Source: Bacillus vallismortis (GTDB lineage Bacteria; Bacillota; Bacilli; Bacillales; Bacillaceae). Taken from it: a stretch of 64,000 nt of DNA. The position numbers and the translations under genes are program-made. Numbering within the stretch: the stretch's first letter is position 1; each line of letters begins with the position of its first letter. Location: assembly GCF_004116955.1 (NCBI RefSeq), contig NZ_CP026362.1:186001-250000 (forward strand), given 5' to 3'. Below are positions 27,355-36,564 of the stretch, in pieces. Below the pieces are notes generated by a model that was given only the letters and a program-made list of their open reading frames with translations, searched no databases and had not been told where the DNA came from.

Positions 27355-28950
27355 TTAGCTGATCAGCCGCTGCATCCGTAAGGCAAGCCGCAGTCGCATT
27401 GTCGTTTCAGGATCTTTTAAGCTTTTGCCCAGCAGCTCCTCGCATTTTTCAAGGCGGTAGATGACTGTATTGCGATGAACGTAAAGGCGTTTTGCCGTCT
27501 CGGAAATTTGGCAGTGTGTCTCTAGATAGACAGACAGCGTATGAAGCAGGCTTTGATCCTCCTGCTGTTTTTCAGCGAGGCTTTGAAGCGTGGAGTTGTA
27601 AAATTTCTTCAAATCCTCAACCGGGAGCAGGCGGAGAAGCTCAGGCACATCTTTTGCGTGATACACCTGAATAAACGACGTGCTTCTTGACAAATGCCCT
27701 GATTGCAGAGCGTCTGAAGCTTCGGTGAACGCGTCGGGAACATCAATGAGCCTTTGGCATATATTGCTGATGCCAAAGGACACAGTCCGTTTACATTGAG
27801 CTTTGACTTGTGCTTGGAACTGCTCTAAAAAGCTGATCACTGAGGCGTGCATTTCACTCCAGCTGTCTGTTGCCTCAATCAGAATAATGCCGACATTTCC
27901 TTTCATAAAAAAGTGGGGCGGAAACGGGAAGGCTGATAATTCGCCTTCAAGAAACTCGAATATGCCATCGGAGGCGAGCTGATTTTCTGTAAAGCTGATT
28001 GATTCATCATTCCGGTCAAGTTTTCCGGCGATGCACATATATTTTTGATCCCAGCGCAGCTTAAATTCCTTCGCCCGGCTTTTGATTTCATCGTCTGAAG
28101 AAAATGACCGCTCAATAAAATTGCTGAAAAACTCATTGCGCGCCCGCCGGCCGTATTGCTTCAGCGCATTTTCCTTCAGCAGTTCAAAGGAAATCACGTT
28201 GGCCGCTTGTTCAATGGTGAGAATTAATCCTTTGTCGCCAGCCTGCACCATATCGGGTATCAGCAGGTAGCCGCAGTTTTTTTCGTGATTATAAATAGGA
28301 AGAACAGAATAGGTTTTTTGATTCGAGAGCATAGAGAAACAAGTGAAAAACGGCCCTGATATCGTATGTAGGGTTCCTTTCAGCTTTTCGGTTTCAAATG
28401 AAATCTGATGGGACGCAGACAGCATGTTGGCATGTTGGTCAAGTAGCAGCACAGAAAGCTGAAGGAGGTCTGATACCTTTTTGAGGAGAGATTGCAGCCC
28501 CTTGCCGCTCATAATGTGGTTTGTGAATTTTTTGTGCGCGTAAATGGCTTGCTGCAGCTCGTTAGAACGCATATCAAGGATGTGGCTGAGTGTTGCATTC
28601 ACAATATCGCCGAGGCGGATGTGTTCTGGTAGCTCAATGATCGGAAACGCGTATGAATCGGCCAGCTCGATAATTTCTTTTGGGATATCCTCCAGGTAGC
28701 GTTTTGTTTTAATGCCGAGGCCCGCGCAGCCGCGTTTTGCCATTTGCTGAATCAGTTCAGATAACTGGTGCGGATGATCCTTCAAGTGATATGCGGTGGT
28801 GACGAGCAATTCATTCTTATGCAGAAAGTCTGCGATATCCGGAGCGTCCATCATATTGACATGCTGAACCTCTCTTTCTCCTCCTGCTTTTCCAGCGATT
28901 AAATGGGCGTTTTCATAAGCCGGTATTTTCATCACATCAAAAATATTCAT
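27355..28950 (-). CDS. pucR: Purine-catabolism regulator PucR
   Basis: 531-residue regulator. N-terminal PucR domain (residues ~10-130, "[20 protein letters not shown]", "[15 protein letters not shown]"), a middle GGDEF-like region and a C-terminal helix-turn-helix ("[20 protein letters not shown]") of the PucR/CdaR type. In B. subtilis it activates puc genes during nitrogen limitation with allantoin-type inducers. Start ATG 28950 after AAAAGGAG; the longer frame extends across the control region. Divergent from pucH. Confidence 0.94.
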   Translation of the reverse strand: MNIFDVMKIPAYENAHLIAGKAGGEREVQHVNMMDAPDIADFLHKNELLVTTAYHLKDHPHQLSELIQQMAKRGCAGLGIKTKRYLEDIPKEIIELADSYAFPIIELPEHIRLGDIVNATLSHILDMRSNELQQAIYAHKKFTNHIMSGKGLQSLLKKVSDLLQLSVLLLDQHANMLSASHQISFETEKLKGTLHTISGPFFTCFSMLSNQKTYSVLPIYNHEKNCGYLLIPDMVQAGDKGLILTIEQAANVISFELLKENALKQYGRRARNEFFSNFIERSFSSDDEIKSRAKEFKLRWDQKYMCIAGKLDRNDESISFTENQLASDGIFEFLEGELSAFPFPPHFFMKGNVGIILIEATDSWSEMHASVISFLEQFQAQVKAQCKRTVSFGISNICQRLIDVPDAFTEASDALQSGHLSRSTSFIQVYHAKDVPELLRLLPVEDLKKFYNSTLQSLAEKQQEDQSLLHTLSVYLETHCQISETAKRLYVHRNTVIYRLEKCEELLGKSLKDPETTMRLRLALRMQRLIS

Positions 28951-28972
28951 TTGGCATTCTCCTTTTCTATCA

Positions 28973-28985
28973 AAACATTGGTTAA
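28973..28985 (+). promoter_or_regulatory. PucR box in the pucR-pucH control region
   Basis: AAACATTGGTTAA matches the published PucR consensus WWWCNTTGGTTAA at every position. It could control pucH and pucR divergently. Confidence 0.8.
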
Positions 28986-29124
28986 GATGAATAATTTTCA
29001 AGAGGAATTCTAGCGGTTCTGCTGATGTAATACGATCATAGTAGCAGTAAACTGTTGAAAATAGAATGGATTGTGTTACATAAACTGACATAAAAAATCG
29101 TCAACCTGACATGGGGGTATGATA

Positions 29125-30465
29125 ATGGCTTACGATATGGTGATAAAAGGTGCGAAGGCAGTTACGCCAGACGGCGTGAAAGAAGCTGATATTGCGGTTC
29201 AAAATGGTGTCATTGCCGAGATTGGAATTGCCATTGAAGCAAACGGGGCAGAAACGATCCAGGCGAATGGACAATATGTGTTTCCGGGTGCGATAGACTG
29301 CCATGTTCATTTCAATGAACCGGGCAGAGAGGACTGGGAGGGGTTTGAAACAGGTTCGAGAATGATGGCAGCAGGCGGCTGCACCACTTATTTTGATATG
29401 CCGCTCAATTGCATCCCATCAACCGTGACGGCAGAACATCTTCTCGCAAAAGCTGAACTGGGCAGGCGAAAATCAGCCGTGGATTTTGCGCTATGGGGAG
29501 GCCTCGTGCCCGGCCATATTGATGACATCCGCCCAATGGCTGAAGCGGGTGCGATCGGATTTAAAGCGTTTTTATCAAGATCAGGCACAGACGAGTTCCG
29601 CTCTGTTGATGAACGAACCTTGCTCAAAGGCATGACAGAAATCGCGGCTGCAGGAAAAATCCTCGCTCTTCACGCGGAGAGCGACGCAATCACAAGCTAT
29701 TTGCAGATGGTTTTGGCTAATCAAGGAAAGGTGGATGCGGATGCGTATGTTGCCTCCCGCCCGGAGGAAGCTGAAGCTGAGGCGGTGTATCGCACGATTC
29801 AGTATGCGAAGGTGACAGGCTGTCCGGTTCATTTCGTCCATGTCAGCACGGCGAAAGCGGTTCGGCTGATCAGGGAGGCGAAACAGGAAGGGCTTGATGT
29901 TTCGCTCGAAACATGCCCGCATTATGTCTTGTTCAGCCATGACGCTTTACGGGAAAAGGGCTCTGTCGCGAAATGCGCGCCGCCGCTCCGTTCACAGCAA
30001 TCAAAGGAGGCGCTGATCGAGGCACTCATTGCGGGGCATATTGACATGGTCTCCTCAGACCACTCTCCTTGCCGTCCGTCCTTAAAGCGGGAGGATAATT
30101 TGTTTTTATCATGGGGCGGAATCAGCGGCGGGCAGTTCACTTTGTTAGGGATGCTGGAACTCGCGCTTGAGCATCAGATATCGTTTGAAACCATCGCTGA
30201 ATGGACAGCGGCGGCACCTGCGAAACGTTTCGGCCTTCAGCAAAAAGGGCGGCTTGAAGCGGGGTGTGATGCGGATTTTGTGCTCGTCACTATGGAGCCG
30301 TACACTGTCACAAGAGAATCGATGTTTGCAAAGCATAAGCTAAGCCTTTACGAAGGACATACATTTCCCTGCCGCGTTTCGGCCACATACAGTAAAGGCC
30401 GGTGTGTCTACAGTGATGGGGAGATAGTCAGCGGAATTGACGGAGCGCTGGTCGTTCCATTGTAA
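29125..30465 (+). CDS. pucH: Allantoinase PucH
   Basis: 446-residue cyclic amidohydrolase that opens allantoin to allantoate, the PucF substrate. Metal motif [17 protein letters not shown], the carbamylated-lysine region [18 protein letters not shown] and SSDHSPC are all present. Start ATG 29125; ATG 29119 lies too close to GGGGGT. Divergent from pucR with a perfect PucR box upstream. Confidence 0.95.
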   Translation: MAYDMVIKGAKAVTPDGVKEADIAVQNGVIAEIGIAIEANGAETIQANGQYVFPGAIDCHVHFNEPGREDWEGFETGSRMMAAGGCTTYFDMPLNCIPSTVTAEHLLAKAELGRRKSAVDFALWGGLVPGHIDDIRPMAEAGAIGFKAFLSRSGTDEFRSVDERTLLKGMTEIAAAGKILALHAESDAITSYLQMVLANQGKVDADAYVASRPEEAEAEAVYRTIQYAKVTGCPVHFVHVSTAKAVRLIREAKQEGLDVSLETCPHYVLFSHDALREKGSVAKCAPPLRSQQSKEALIEALIAGHIDMVSSDHSPCRPSLKREDNLFLSWGGISGGQFTLLGMLELALEHQISFETIAEWTAAAPAKRFGLQQKGRLEAGCDADFVLVTMEPYTVTRESMFAKHKLSLYEGHTFPCRVSATYSKGRCVYSDGEIVSGIDGALVVPL

Positions 30466-30469
30466 ATAA

Positions 30470-30498
30470 ACCCGGCAGATTTATGTTGCCGGGGTGTT
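30470..30498. terminator. Terminator between pucH and the glycosyltransferase gene
   Basis: CCCGGCA (30471-30477) pairs with TGCCGGG (30487-30493); a short T-rich tail; overlaps the convergent gene's last codons. Confidence 0.6.
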
Positions 30499-31752
30499 TT
30501 CCTCTAGTTTTTCTTCGATAAAGTCCACAGTAAGTCTGATTCCATCTTCTTTTTCAATAAGAGCGGCAGCTTCAGATGCACGTTGAGAATACGTATGGTT
30601 GGAGACCAGTTCGTTGATTCTGGAAATGAAGGCTTCAACTGACATCTCTTTTTCTTTCAGAGGGGCGGCAGCTGCTCCAATGTCTCGCATCTTTCTAGCC
30701 CAAAAAGGCTGATCACCAGAGAATGGGCAGATCACCATAGGTTTGCCGGCCTTCAATGCCGCGGCCGTAGTCCCAGCCCCTCCGTGATGAATGACAGCTC
30801 GTGATCGAGGAAAAATCCAACTGTGAGGAATGGAGTCGGATGTAAAAATATGGGGCGAAGCTGTCATCTGTTTAATCCCGCTCCACCCCGTCAGCAAAAT
30901 GGCACGCTGCCCGGTTTCTTTGAATGCTAGCTGAAGCATGTTCACAATGTGATCAGGGTTTCGTAATGGCATACTGCTAAAGCTAACGGTAAAAGGAGGC
31001 GGTCCCGCTTCTAAAAAGCGCGAGAGCTCAGGTGGAGGGGTCCGGTCATCTTCAGCTAAAAACCAGAATCCTTGCATCGAAACACGGCCTTTCCATTGTT
31101 GGTCAAAGGGAATGATGGAAGGACTGCACCCATACAGAATAGGGATGTGCTTTCCATTCAGTACGGAATCATCTTGAAAAACAGAACGTTTATCGGGCAG
31201 GCCGAGCGTCTCATGTCTCCACTTGTTAATCAGCGAAAAAAACGCTGCGGTCATTAATCGATTGATTTGAAAACTGGCCCTGTTAAGCGTTCCGCTTCGC
31301 ATGGCGAATGGCAAGACAGGATTAGTAAACTGGCGGGTGGGAGCTATAACAGGAACCGGATGAGCGATAAAGGCAGGAATGTGTAGGGCTTCGGCGAGAT
31401 CATATCCGCCAAATACTTTTGGATGATAAATGATTGCCTCTGCATCTATAGAGGCGGCCCATATATCGTCTAACATTTGTTCCATCATCGGATAAATGAC
31501 GGTTTTCATCTGGCTGACAATGGATAGCGGATTTCCTTTCAGGATGTTTTTTCCTTCTTCTGATTGCGTCAAATCTGCGTAATCGGCTCTGATGGCTGAA
31601 AAGGAGAGCCTGTTTTTCTCGGCTAGATCTTTGAACGAGCCTTCGGTGCAAATCGTCACATGATGTCCGCGTCTGGATAATTCTTTTCCTAATGCAATAA
31701 AAGGCTGTACATCGCCTCTCGTACCGATCGTCAGCAGGTTAATTTTCATCAT
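30481..31752 (-). CDS. GT1-family (UDP-glycosyl) glycosyltransferase
   Basis: ~423-residue GT-B glycosyltransferase of the sterol/macrolide glucosyltransferase type. N-terminal MKINLLTIGTRGDVQPFIAL (acceptor lobe) and the C-terminal donor-binding block SRAVIHHGGAGTTAAALKAG with GKPMVICPFSGDQPFWA are diagnostic. No signal peptide. Acceptor unknown; relatives glycosylate lipids, flavonoids or macrolides, so self-protection or drug inactivation is possible. Start at ATG 31752 or 31749 after GGAGGCG. I do not recall it at this place in B. subtilis 168, so it is accessory. Confidence 0.88.
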   Translation of the reverse strand: MMKINLLTIGTRGDVQPFIALGKELSRRGHHVTICTEGSFKDLAEKNRLSFSAIRADYADLTQSEEGKNILKGNPLSIVSQMKTVIYPMMEQMLDDIWAASIDAEAIIYHPKVFGGYDLAEALHIPAFIAHPVPVIAPTRQFTNPVLPFAMRSGTLNRASFQINRLMTAAFFSLINKWRHETLGLPDKRSVFQDDSVLNGKHIPILYGCSPSIIPFDQQWKGRVSMQGFWFLAEDDRTPPPELSRFLEAGPPPFTVSFSSMPLRNPDHIVNMLQLAFKETGQRAILLTGWSGIKQMTASPHIFTSDSIPHSWIFPRSRAVIHHGGAGTTAAALKAGKPMVICPFSGDQPFWARKMRDIGAAAAPLKEKEMSVEAFISRINELVSNHTYSQRASEAAALIEKEDGIRLTVDFIEEKLEENTPAT

Positions 31753-31858
31753 TCGCCTCCAGAATGTCATTCATTACCACTAATTTATCACACATAAGCA
31801 CCTATCAGTTTTTAAAACGGAATCAACGTGGTATCTTTTTTTAAAGGAGGCGAAGGAA

Positions 31859-32194
31859 TTGGAACATGTCACATACATACTCAAACAATCTTGGTCGCGC
31901 CATACGAGCTCCAAATGGACCGAAGAATGCCCGGCATGCGGCCAATGCGGTGTGACGGCGTTGGTATTCAGGATCAATTCGGCGGCGCCATTTTTAAAAC
32001 AAAAGTCGGTTTTATAACTGCATCAACGGCGTGGTGTATGACTTTACGAGTGAACAGTTTCAAGCGCCGATTGACTATCAGCATATCCCTTCCCCTCAAG
32101 AGAAGAAGCGTTTCTAGATACGAATGAGGAACAATACCTGCATCTTCGTTCAGCGTTTTCTCTCCATATGAACAGCATTTCCGAGGAAACCTGA
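31859..32194 (+). pseudogene. yunG: yunG, broken by frameshifts
   Basis: Starts well (AAAGGAGG, TTG 31859) with SWSRHTSSKWTEECPACGQC and GVTALV, then loses frame. The next frame gives QDQFGGAIFKTKVG, another NCINGVVYDFTSEQFQAPID, and a last one EAFLDTNEEQYLHLRSAF to a stop at 32192-32194. Put together, these pieces form a complete YunG-type protein of ~110 residues (family pattern TSSKW...GQCGVTALV...FGG.I.KT...YDFT...Q). At least three small indels interrupt it, including loss of a WH-like piece near 32010. Non-functional. Confidence 0.8.
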
Positions 32195-32231
32195 AAACAC
32201 GTGTGATAAACTGGGAGAGAGGTGAATGAAT

Positions 32232-33080
32232 GTGATTTATATCGGACTGACGGGATGGGGGGATCATGACAGCATCTATCCGCCGAAAACGCCCAGCCAG
32301 AAAAAATTGCAGGCCTATTCCTCCCATTTTCCGATCGTTGAATTAGACGCGAGCTTTTATGCCATTCAGCCAGCGCGAAATAATGAAAAATGGGTGAAGG
32401 AAACGCCGGAAACCTTCCAATTTATCGTGAAAGCTTATCAGGGCATGACGGGGCATCAGCGCGGCGACATTCCCTTTGACTCAAAAGAGGAGATGTTTGA
32501 CGCGTTTAAGGTGTCGTTAACGCCATATGTACATAGCAATAAACTCGCCATGGTGCTGTTTCAATTTCCGCCGTGGTTTGACTGCAAGAAGGAGAATGTC
32601 GCTTATTTGAGATGGTGCAAGCGCCAAATGGGCGATATCCCATGTGCGCTTGAATTCAGGAACCGCTCCTGGTTTTCGCCGCCATTTTATGAGCAGACAC
32701 TTTCATTTATGAAAGAGGAAGGCTGGATTCACAGTGTCTGTGATGAACCGCAAATCGGAGAAGGCAGTGTGCCGACTGTGCTGCGCGCGACCGATGAAAA
32801 CAAAACGCTCGTCAGGTTTCACGGGCGCAACAAGCAGGGTTGGATGAAGCCCGATGGCGGGAAAAACTGGCGGGAGGTCAGGTACTTATACCGCTACAAC
32901 CAACAGGAACTGACGGATTGGAAGCAGCACCTGAATGAATTGCAGCGGCAATGTAAGGATGTTTTTGTCCTATTCAACAACAATTCCGGCGGAGACGCCG
33001 CGGATAATGGCAAGCAGATGCTTGAACTGCTTGAGATCGAGTATGGCGGACTTGCGCCGAGACAGCTCGATTTATTTTAG
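32232..33080 (+). CDS. yunF: DUF72-family protein YunF
   Basis: 282-residue TIM-barrel protein of the DUF72 family (YecE-like). Conserved IGLTGWGDHD N-terminus, VELDASFYAIQP, "ALEFRNRSWFSPPFYEQT" and the late FNNNSGGDAADNGKQM. The family is widespread with no settled function. Start GTG 32232, 7 bases after AGAGGTGA; ATG 32226 is too close. First of yunFEDC on the plus strand. Confidence 0.88.
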   Translation: MIYIGLTGWGDHDSIYPPKTPSQKKLQAYSSHFPIVELDASFYAIQPARNNEKWVKETPETFQFIVKAYQGMTGHQRGDIPFDSKEEMFDAFKVSLTPYVHSNKLAMVLFQFPPWFDCKKENVAYLRWCKRQMGDIPCALEFRNRSWFSPPFYEQTLSFMKEEGWIHSVCDEPQIGEGSVPTVLRATDENKTLVRFHGRNKQGWMKPDGGKNWREVRYLYRYNQQELTDWKQHLNELQRQCKDVFVLFNNNSGGDAADNGKQMLELLEIEYGGLAPRQLDLF

Positions 33081-33097
33081 AAAAGAGGTTTTTACTG

Positions 33098-33919
33098 ATG
33101 TCGTTTGTGATTTTGGCCGTATTGGGGTTAGTTGCAGGTACGGTAGGAAGCCTGATTGGACTTGGCGGCGGAATTGTCATCGTGCCGTCTCTGATGTTTT
33201 TGAGCACAGTGACGCCGCTGTTTCAAGATGTGACACCGCAGATCGCGATTGGGACTTCGCTTTTGGTCATTATTTTTACGGGTCTTTCTTCAACTTTGGC
33301 TTATATTAAATATAAAACCGTTGATTATAAAAGCGGACTCATATTCTTTATTGGTTCAGGTCCCGGGAGCTTGATCGGTGCTTATGTGTCAAAGCTGTTT
33401 AATTCAAACTCGTTTTCCATTTGGTTTGGCATTTTTATGATTTTGATTTCATTGAGCTTAATGCTGAAAGCGAAAGCCCGGCCGATCAACAAAGCCCATA
33501 AAGGAATAATTCGGACACTCCAGGATGAGGACGGTGAGCCGTATACGTACTCCTATCAGGCCCCTGTCGGCATTGCGATCGCCTTTGTTGTCGGCTTTTT
33601 AGGCGGGCTGTTCGGAATAGGCGGCGGATCGCTGATGGTTCCGGCGATGATGCTGTTATTTCTGTTCCCGCCGAAGGTTGCGGTGGCAACGTCCATGTTT
33701 ATTATATTCCTGTCCTCAATGACAGGGTCTGTTTCACATATTATGTCCGGGCACGTCAATTGGCTGTACGCCCTCGCGCTTGTGCCAGGCGCTTGGTTCG
33801 GCGGAAAGCTTGGCGCCGCCATCAACAGAAAAATGCAGACGAAAACGATCGTCATGATCATGCGGATCGTATTGATTTTGATCGGCTGCCAGCTCATTTA
33901 TGAAGGCATTTTCAGCTGA
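33098..33919 (+). CDS. yunE: TauE/SafE-family membrane permease YunE
   Basis: 273-residue membrane protein with about eight hydrophobic helices in two repeats. Each half has the glycine-rich family motif: GSLIGLGGGIVIVPS near the start and GGLFGIGGGSLMVPAMM in the middle. TauE/SafE proteins are proposed exporters of sulfonates or other anions; the substrate here is unknown. AAAAGAGG precedes the ATG. It ends 20 bp before yunD, suggesting co-transcription. Confidence 0.92.
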   Translation: MSFVILAVLGLVAGTVGSLIGLGGGIVIVPSLMFLSTVTPLFQDVTPQIAIGTSLLVIIFTGLSSTLAYIKYKTVDYKSGLIFFIGSGPGSLIGAYVSKLFNSNSFSIWFGIFMILISLSLMLKAKARPINKAHKGIIRTLQDEDGEPYTYSYQAPVGIAIAFVVGFLGGLFGIGGGSLMVPAMMLLFLFPPKVAVATSMFIIFLSSMTGSVSHIMSGHVNWLYALALVPGAWFGGKLGAAINRKMQTKTIVMIMRIVLILIGCQLIYEGIFS

Positions 33920-33938
33920 ACGATTAGGGAGAGATAAT

Positions 33939-35327
33939 ATGAAGGAGAAGCTCCGCTTATATCATACCAATGATTTGCACAGCCATTTTGAAAACTGGCC
34001 GAAAATTGTAGATTATATCGAGCAGAAAAGAAAAGAGCATCAATCAGACAGCGAAGAGACGCTCGTTTTTGATATTGGCGATCATCTCGATCGTTTTCAT
34101 TTCGTAACAGAGGCGACTTTCGGAAAAGCGAATGTCGATCTGTTAAACCGTCTTCACATTGATGGAGCGGCAATTGGCAATAATGAAGGGATCACGCTTC
34201 CGCATGAAGAGCTCGCTGCCTTATATGATCATGCTGAATTTCCCGTTATCGTCTCCAATCTGTATGACAAAAACGGGAACCGGCCGTCCTGGGCGGTTCC
34301 TTACCATATCAAATCATTGAGAAACGGCATGTCCATCGCCTTTTTAGGCGTAACAGTGCCGTATTATCCCGTCTATGACAAGCTGGGATGGACAGTAACC
34401 GATGCCCTTGAAAGCGTAAAGGGAGCCATTCAGGAAGTGAAAGGCCAGGCTGATATCATCGTGCTCCTATCGCATTTAGGCATTCTTGATGATCAGGAAG
34501 TGGCTGAGGCGGTGCCAGAGATTGACGTGATCCTTGAATCACACACCCATCATTTGCTTGAAGATGGACAAGTGGTTAACGGTGTTTTGCTTGCCAGCGC
34601 AGAGAAATACGGGCATTATGTCGGCTGTGTGGAAATGACAATCGACAGCGTAGAGCGAAGCATTATCAGCAAAACAGCGTCTGTGCAGAACATGGCGGAA
34701 TGGACGGGAGAATCCGCAGAAACAAAAGTGTTTCTTCGTGAACAAGCACGTGAAGCCGAAGATAAGCTGTCCGAAGCCGTTGCGGAGCTTGCGCAAGACG
34801 CTGAGGTGAAGTGGTTTGAAGAATCAGAGCTGCCTTTGCTGTTGGCATTCGCGCTAAAGGAATGGTGCGGGACGGACATCAGCATGGTGAATTCCGGTGT
34901 CATTCTCGGTCCGCTGAAAGCGGGTCCTGTGACAAAGCTGGATCTGCACCGCATCTGTCCTCATCCGATCAACCCGGTGGCTGTCCGCCTGACGGGAGAA
35001 GAACTGAAAGAGACCATTGTCCACGCCGCTTCCGAACAAATGGAGCAGCTCCGGATTAAAGGGCTCGGCTTCCGCGGAGAAGTAATGGGGAAAATGGTGT
35101 ACGCGGGTGTTGATGTAGAAACAATACGGCTGGATGACGGGATAACGCATGTCACACGCGTCACACTGAACGGTGAAGAGATTGATAAACATAAACAATA
35201 CTCTGTTGCCGTGCTAGACATGTTTACGCTCGGCAGACTGTTCCCGATCATCCGCGACGCCGCAGACAAAGAATATTTCATGCCGGAATTTTTGCGGGAT
35301 CTGCTCGCTTGGAAGCTCGCGCAATAA
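33939..35327 (+). CDS. yunD: 5'-nucleotidase-family metallophosphoesterase YunD
   Basis: 462-residue 5'-nucleotidase/2',3'-cyclic phosphodiesterase homologue. The metallophosphatase core shows YHTNDLHSHF, DIGDHLD, GNNEG, SHLG and ESHTHH metal ligands. The C-terminal 5'-nucleotidase domain ("VNSGVILGPLKAG") binds substrate. No signal peptide, so unlike most of the family it is probably cytosolic. Start ATG 33939 after AGGGAGAG; the longer frame overlaps yunE. Confidence 0.9.
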   Translation: MKEKLRLYHTNDLHSHFENWPKIVDYIEQKRKEHQSDSEETLVFDIGDHLDRFHFVTEATFGKANVDLLNRLHIDGAAIGNNEGITLPHEELAALYDHAEFPVIVSNLYDKNGNRPSWAVPYHIKSLRNGMSIAFLGVTVPYYPVYDKLGWTVTDALESVKGAIQEVKGQADIIVLLSHLGILDDQEVAEAVPEIDVILESHTHHLLEDGQVVNGVLLASAEKYGHYVGCVEMTIDSVERSIISKTASVQNMAEWTGESAETKVFLREQAREAEDKLSEAVAELAQDAEVKWFEESELPLLLAFALKEWCGTDISMVNSGVILGPLKAGPVTKLDLHRICPHPINPVAVRLTGEELKETIVHAASEQMEQLRIKGLGFRGEVMGKMVYAGVDVETIRLDDGITHVTRVTLNGEEIDKHKQYSVAVLDMFTLGRLFPIIRDAADKEYFMPEFLRDLLAWKLAQ

Positions 35328-35391
35328 GGCGGTCAGCCCACAACAAGCTCTGCCCTTCATCATAAAGTGATGAATGAAGGGAGAGGTTGAC

Positions 35392-35697
35392 GTGGTAAAT
35401 CTGACACCAATCATGATAGAAGAACAGCCTTTTACAGCTGTGACAGTAAAGCTTCCAAAAACAAATTTTATGGCCGTCACTAATGATCATGGATACATTA
35501 TGTGCGGGGCGCTTGATGTGGCGCTGCTGAATGAAAAATTAAAGGAGCGGGGCATAGTGGCGGGGCGCGCAGTTGGGGTGCGCACCATTGACCAGCTGTT
35601 AGACGCACCTTTAGAATCCGTCACATATGCTGCGGAAGATCTCGGCATCCATGCCGGCATGAGCGGCAGAGAAGCGCTTTTGAAAATGGTGAAATAA
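35392..35697 (+). CDS. yunC: DUF1805 protein YunC
   Basis: 101-residue DUF1805 protein ("HGYIMCGALDVALLNEKLKE" and RAVGVRTIDQLLD). The family has a small alpha/beta fold; function unknown. Start GTG 35392 after GGGAGAGG; ATG 35374 would include that ribosome site. Follows yunD closely. Confidence 0.88.
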   Translation: MVNLTPIMIEEQPFTAVTVKLPKTNFMAVTNDHGYIMCGALDVALLNEKLKERGIVAGRAVGVRTIDQLLDAPLESVTYAAEDLGIHAGMSGREALLKMVK

Positions 35698-35737
35698 AAT
35701 AATTTGGCCCAGCTATTACTATGTCCCCTCTTACAAG

Positions 35738-35745
35738 CATACATT
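35738..35745 (+). promoter_or_regulatory. Candidate sigma-E -10 element for yunB
   Basis: CATACATT fits the sigma-E -10 consensus (CATACANT) and lies ~25 bp before the yunB ribosome site. A matching -35 is weak, so support is limited to the -10 and the sporulation role. Confidence 0.35.
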
Positions 35746-35768
35746 GTGATATGTAAGGGGGGATTTTC

Positions 35769-36536
35769 TTGCCAAGATACCGCGGCCCTTTTCGCAAGAG
35801 AGGACCTTTGCCTTTCCGGTACGTGCTGCTCTTGTCAGTTGCCTTTTTTATTCTTTCGACAACAGTCAGCCTTTGGATGATCAATAGCTCAATTAAACCT
35901 GTTTTAATGAGCATCGGCGAGATGGAAACGAAGCGTGTGGCAACAGAGGTAATCCAGGATTCGATTGAGGATTATATGTCTGACAGTGAAAATATGAAAG
36001 ATATGTTTCAAATGAGTTCTGATGAAAACGGAAAATTAACGACAATTGATTTTAATACACAGGTTGTAAACAGCGTGAAAACAAAAGTGACAAAGCAGCT
36101 TCAGGCGCATCTGAAAGAGATGGAAACCCACACCGGGCACAGCGGCGCCAGTGAAAATATTATGATTAACATTCCGCTCGGACAGGTAACCGGCAACAGT
36201 CTGCTCGGAAACCTCGGGCCGAAAATCCCGGTCCGGTTCAATTTAATCGGTGACGCGTTTACAGATGTCAAAACCAAAATCAAGCCGTATGGCATTAATA
36301 ATGCACTTATTGATATCAGCATCTTTGTCGAAATTAAAGTGAAGGTCATCATTCCGTTCGCAAGCAAAACCGCTGTCATCACAAATAATGTGCCTGTGTC
36401 GATTAAAGCAGTACAGGGCGAAGTGCCGCAGTTTTACAACGGAAGCGGCGGCTCAGGTGTCACCCCTTCTGTCCAGCTTCCAAGCAGCAAAGAAGAGGAC
36501 AGTGCCGATGTGAAAAATGAAAAAAGCAACAAATAA
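35769..36536 (+). CDS. yunB: Sporulation protein YunB
   Basis: 255-residue membrane-anchored sporulation protein. Basic N-terminus ("PRYRGPFRKRGPLPFRYVLL") and one transmembrane helix at ~18-40, then an extracytoplasmic or intermembrane domain with MINIPLGQVTGNSLLGNLGP typical of the family. YunB is known from B. subtilis as required for efficient sporulation and controlled by sigma-E. TTG start 35769 after AAGGGGGGAT. Convergent with the sporulation peptidase gene lytH. Confidence 0.9.
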   Translation: MPRYRGPFRKRGPLPFRYVLLLSVAFFILSTTVSLWMINSSIKPVLMSIGEMETKRVATEVIQDSIEDYMSDSENMKDMFQMSSDENGKLTTIDFNTQVVNSVKTKVTKQLQAHLKEMETHTGHSGASENIMINIPLGQVTGNSLLGNLGPKIPVRFNLIGDAFTDVKTKIKPYGINNALIDISIFVEIKVKVIIPFASKTAVITNNVPVSIKAVQGEVPQFYNGSGGSGVTPSVQLPSSKEEDSADVKNEKSNK

Positions 36537-36563
36537 GCCGCCTGTCCAAGAGGCGGCTTTTTC
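36535..36563. terminator. Bidirectional terminator between yunB and lytH
   Basis: AGCCGCCT (36536-36543) pairs with AGGCGGCT (36551-36558), T5 tail. Confidence 0.82.
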
Positions 36564-36564
36564 A

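Noticed and set aside
27173..27355. A 60-codon minus-strand gene
   Set aside because: The reading frame is the frameshifted pucM tail (ends VYRGS) joined to unrelated upstream codons, so it is reported as a pseudogene instead.
31828..32127. A 99-codon plus-strand gene after the glycosyltransferase
   Set aside because: It contains QDQFGGAIFKTKVG, one frame segment of the broken yunG; not an independent gene.
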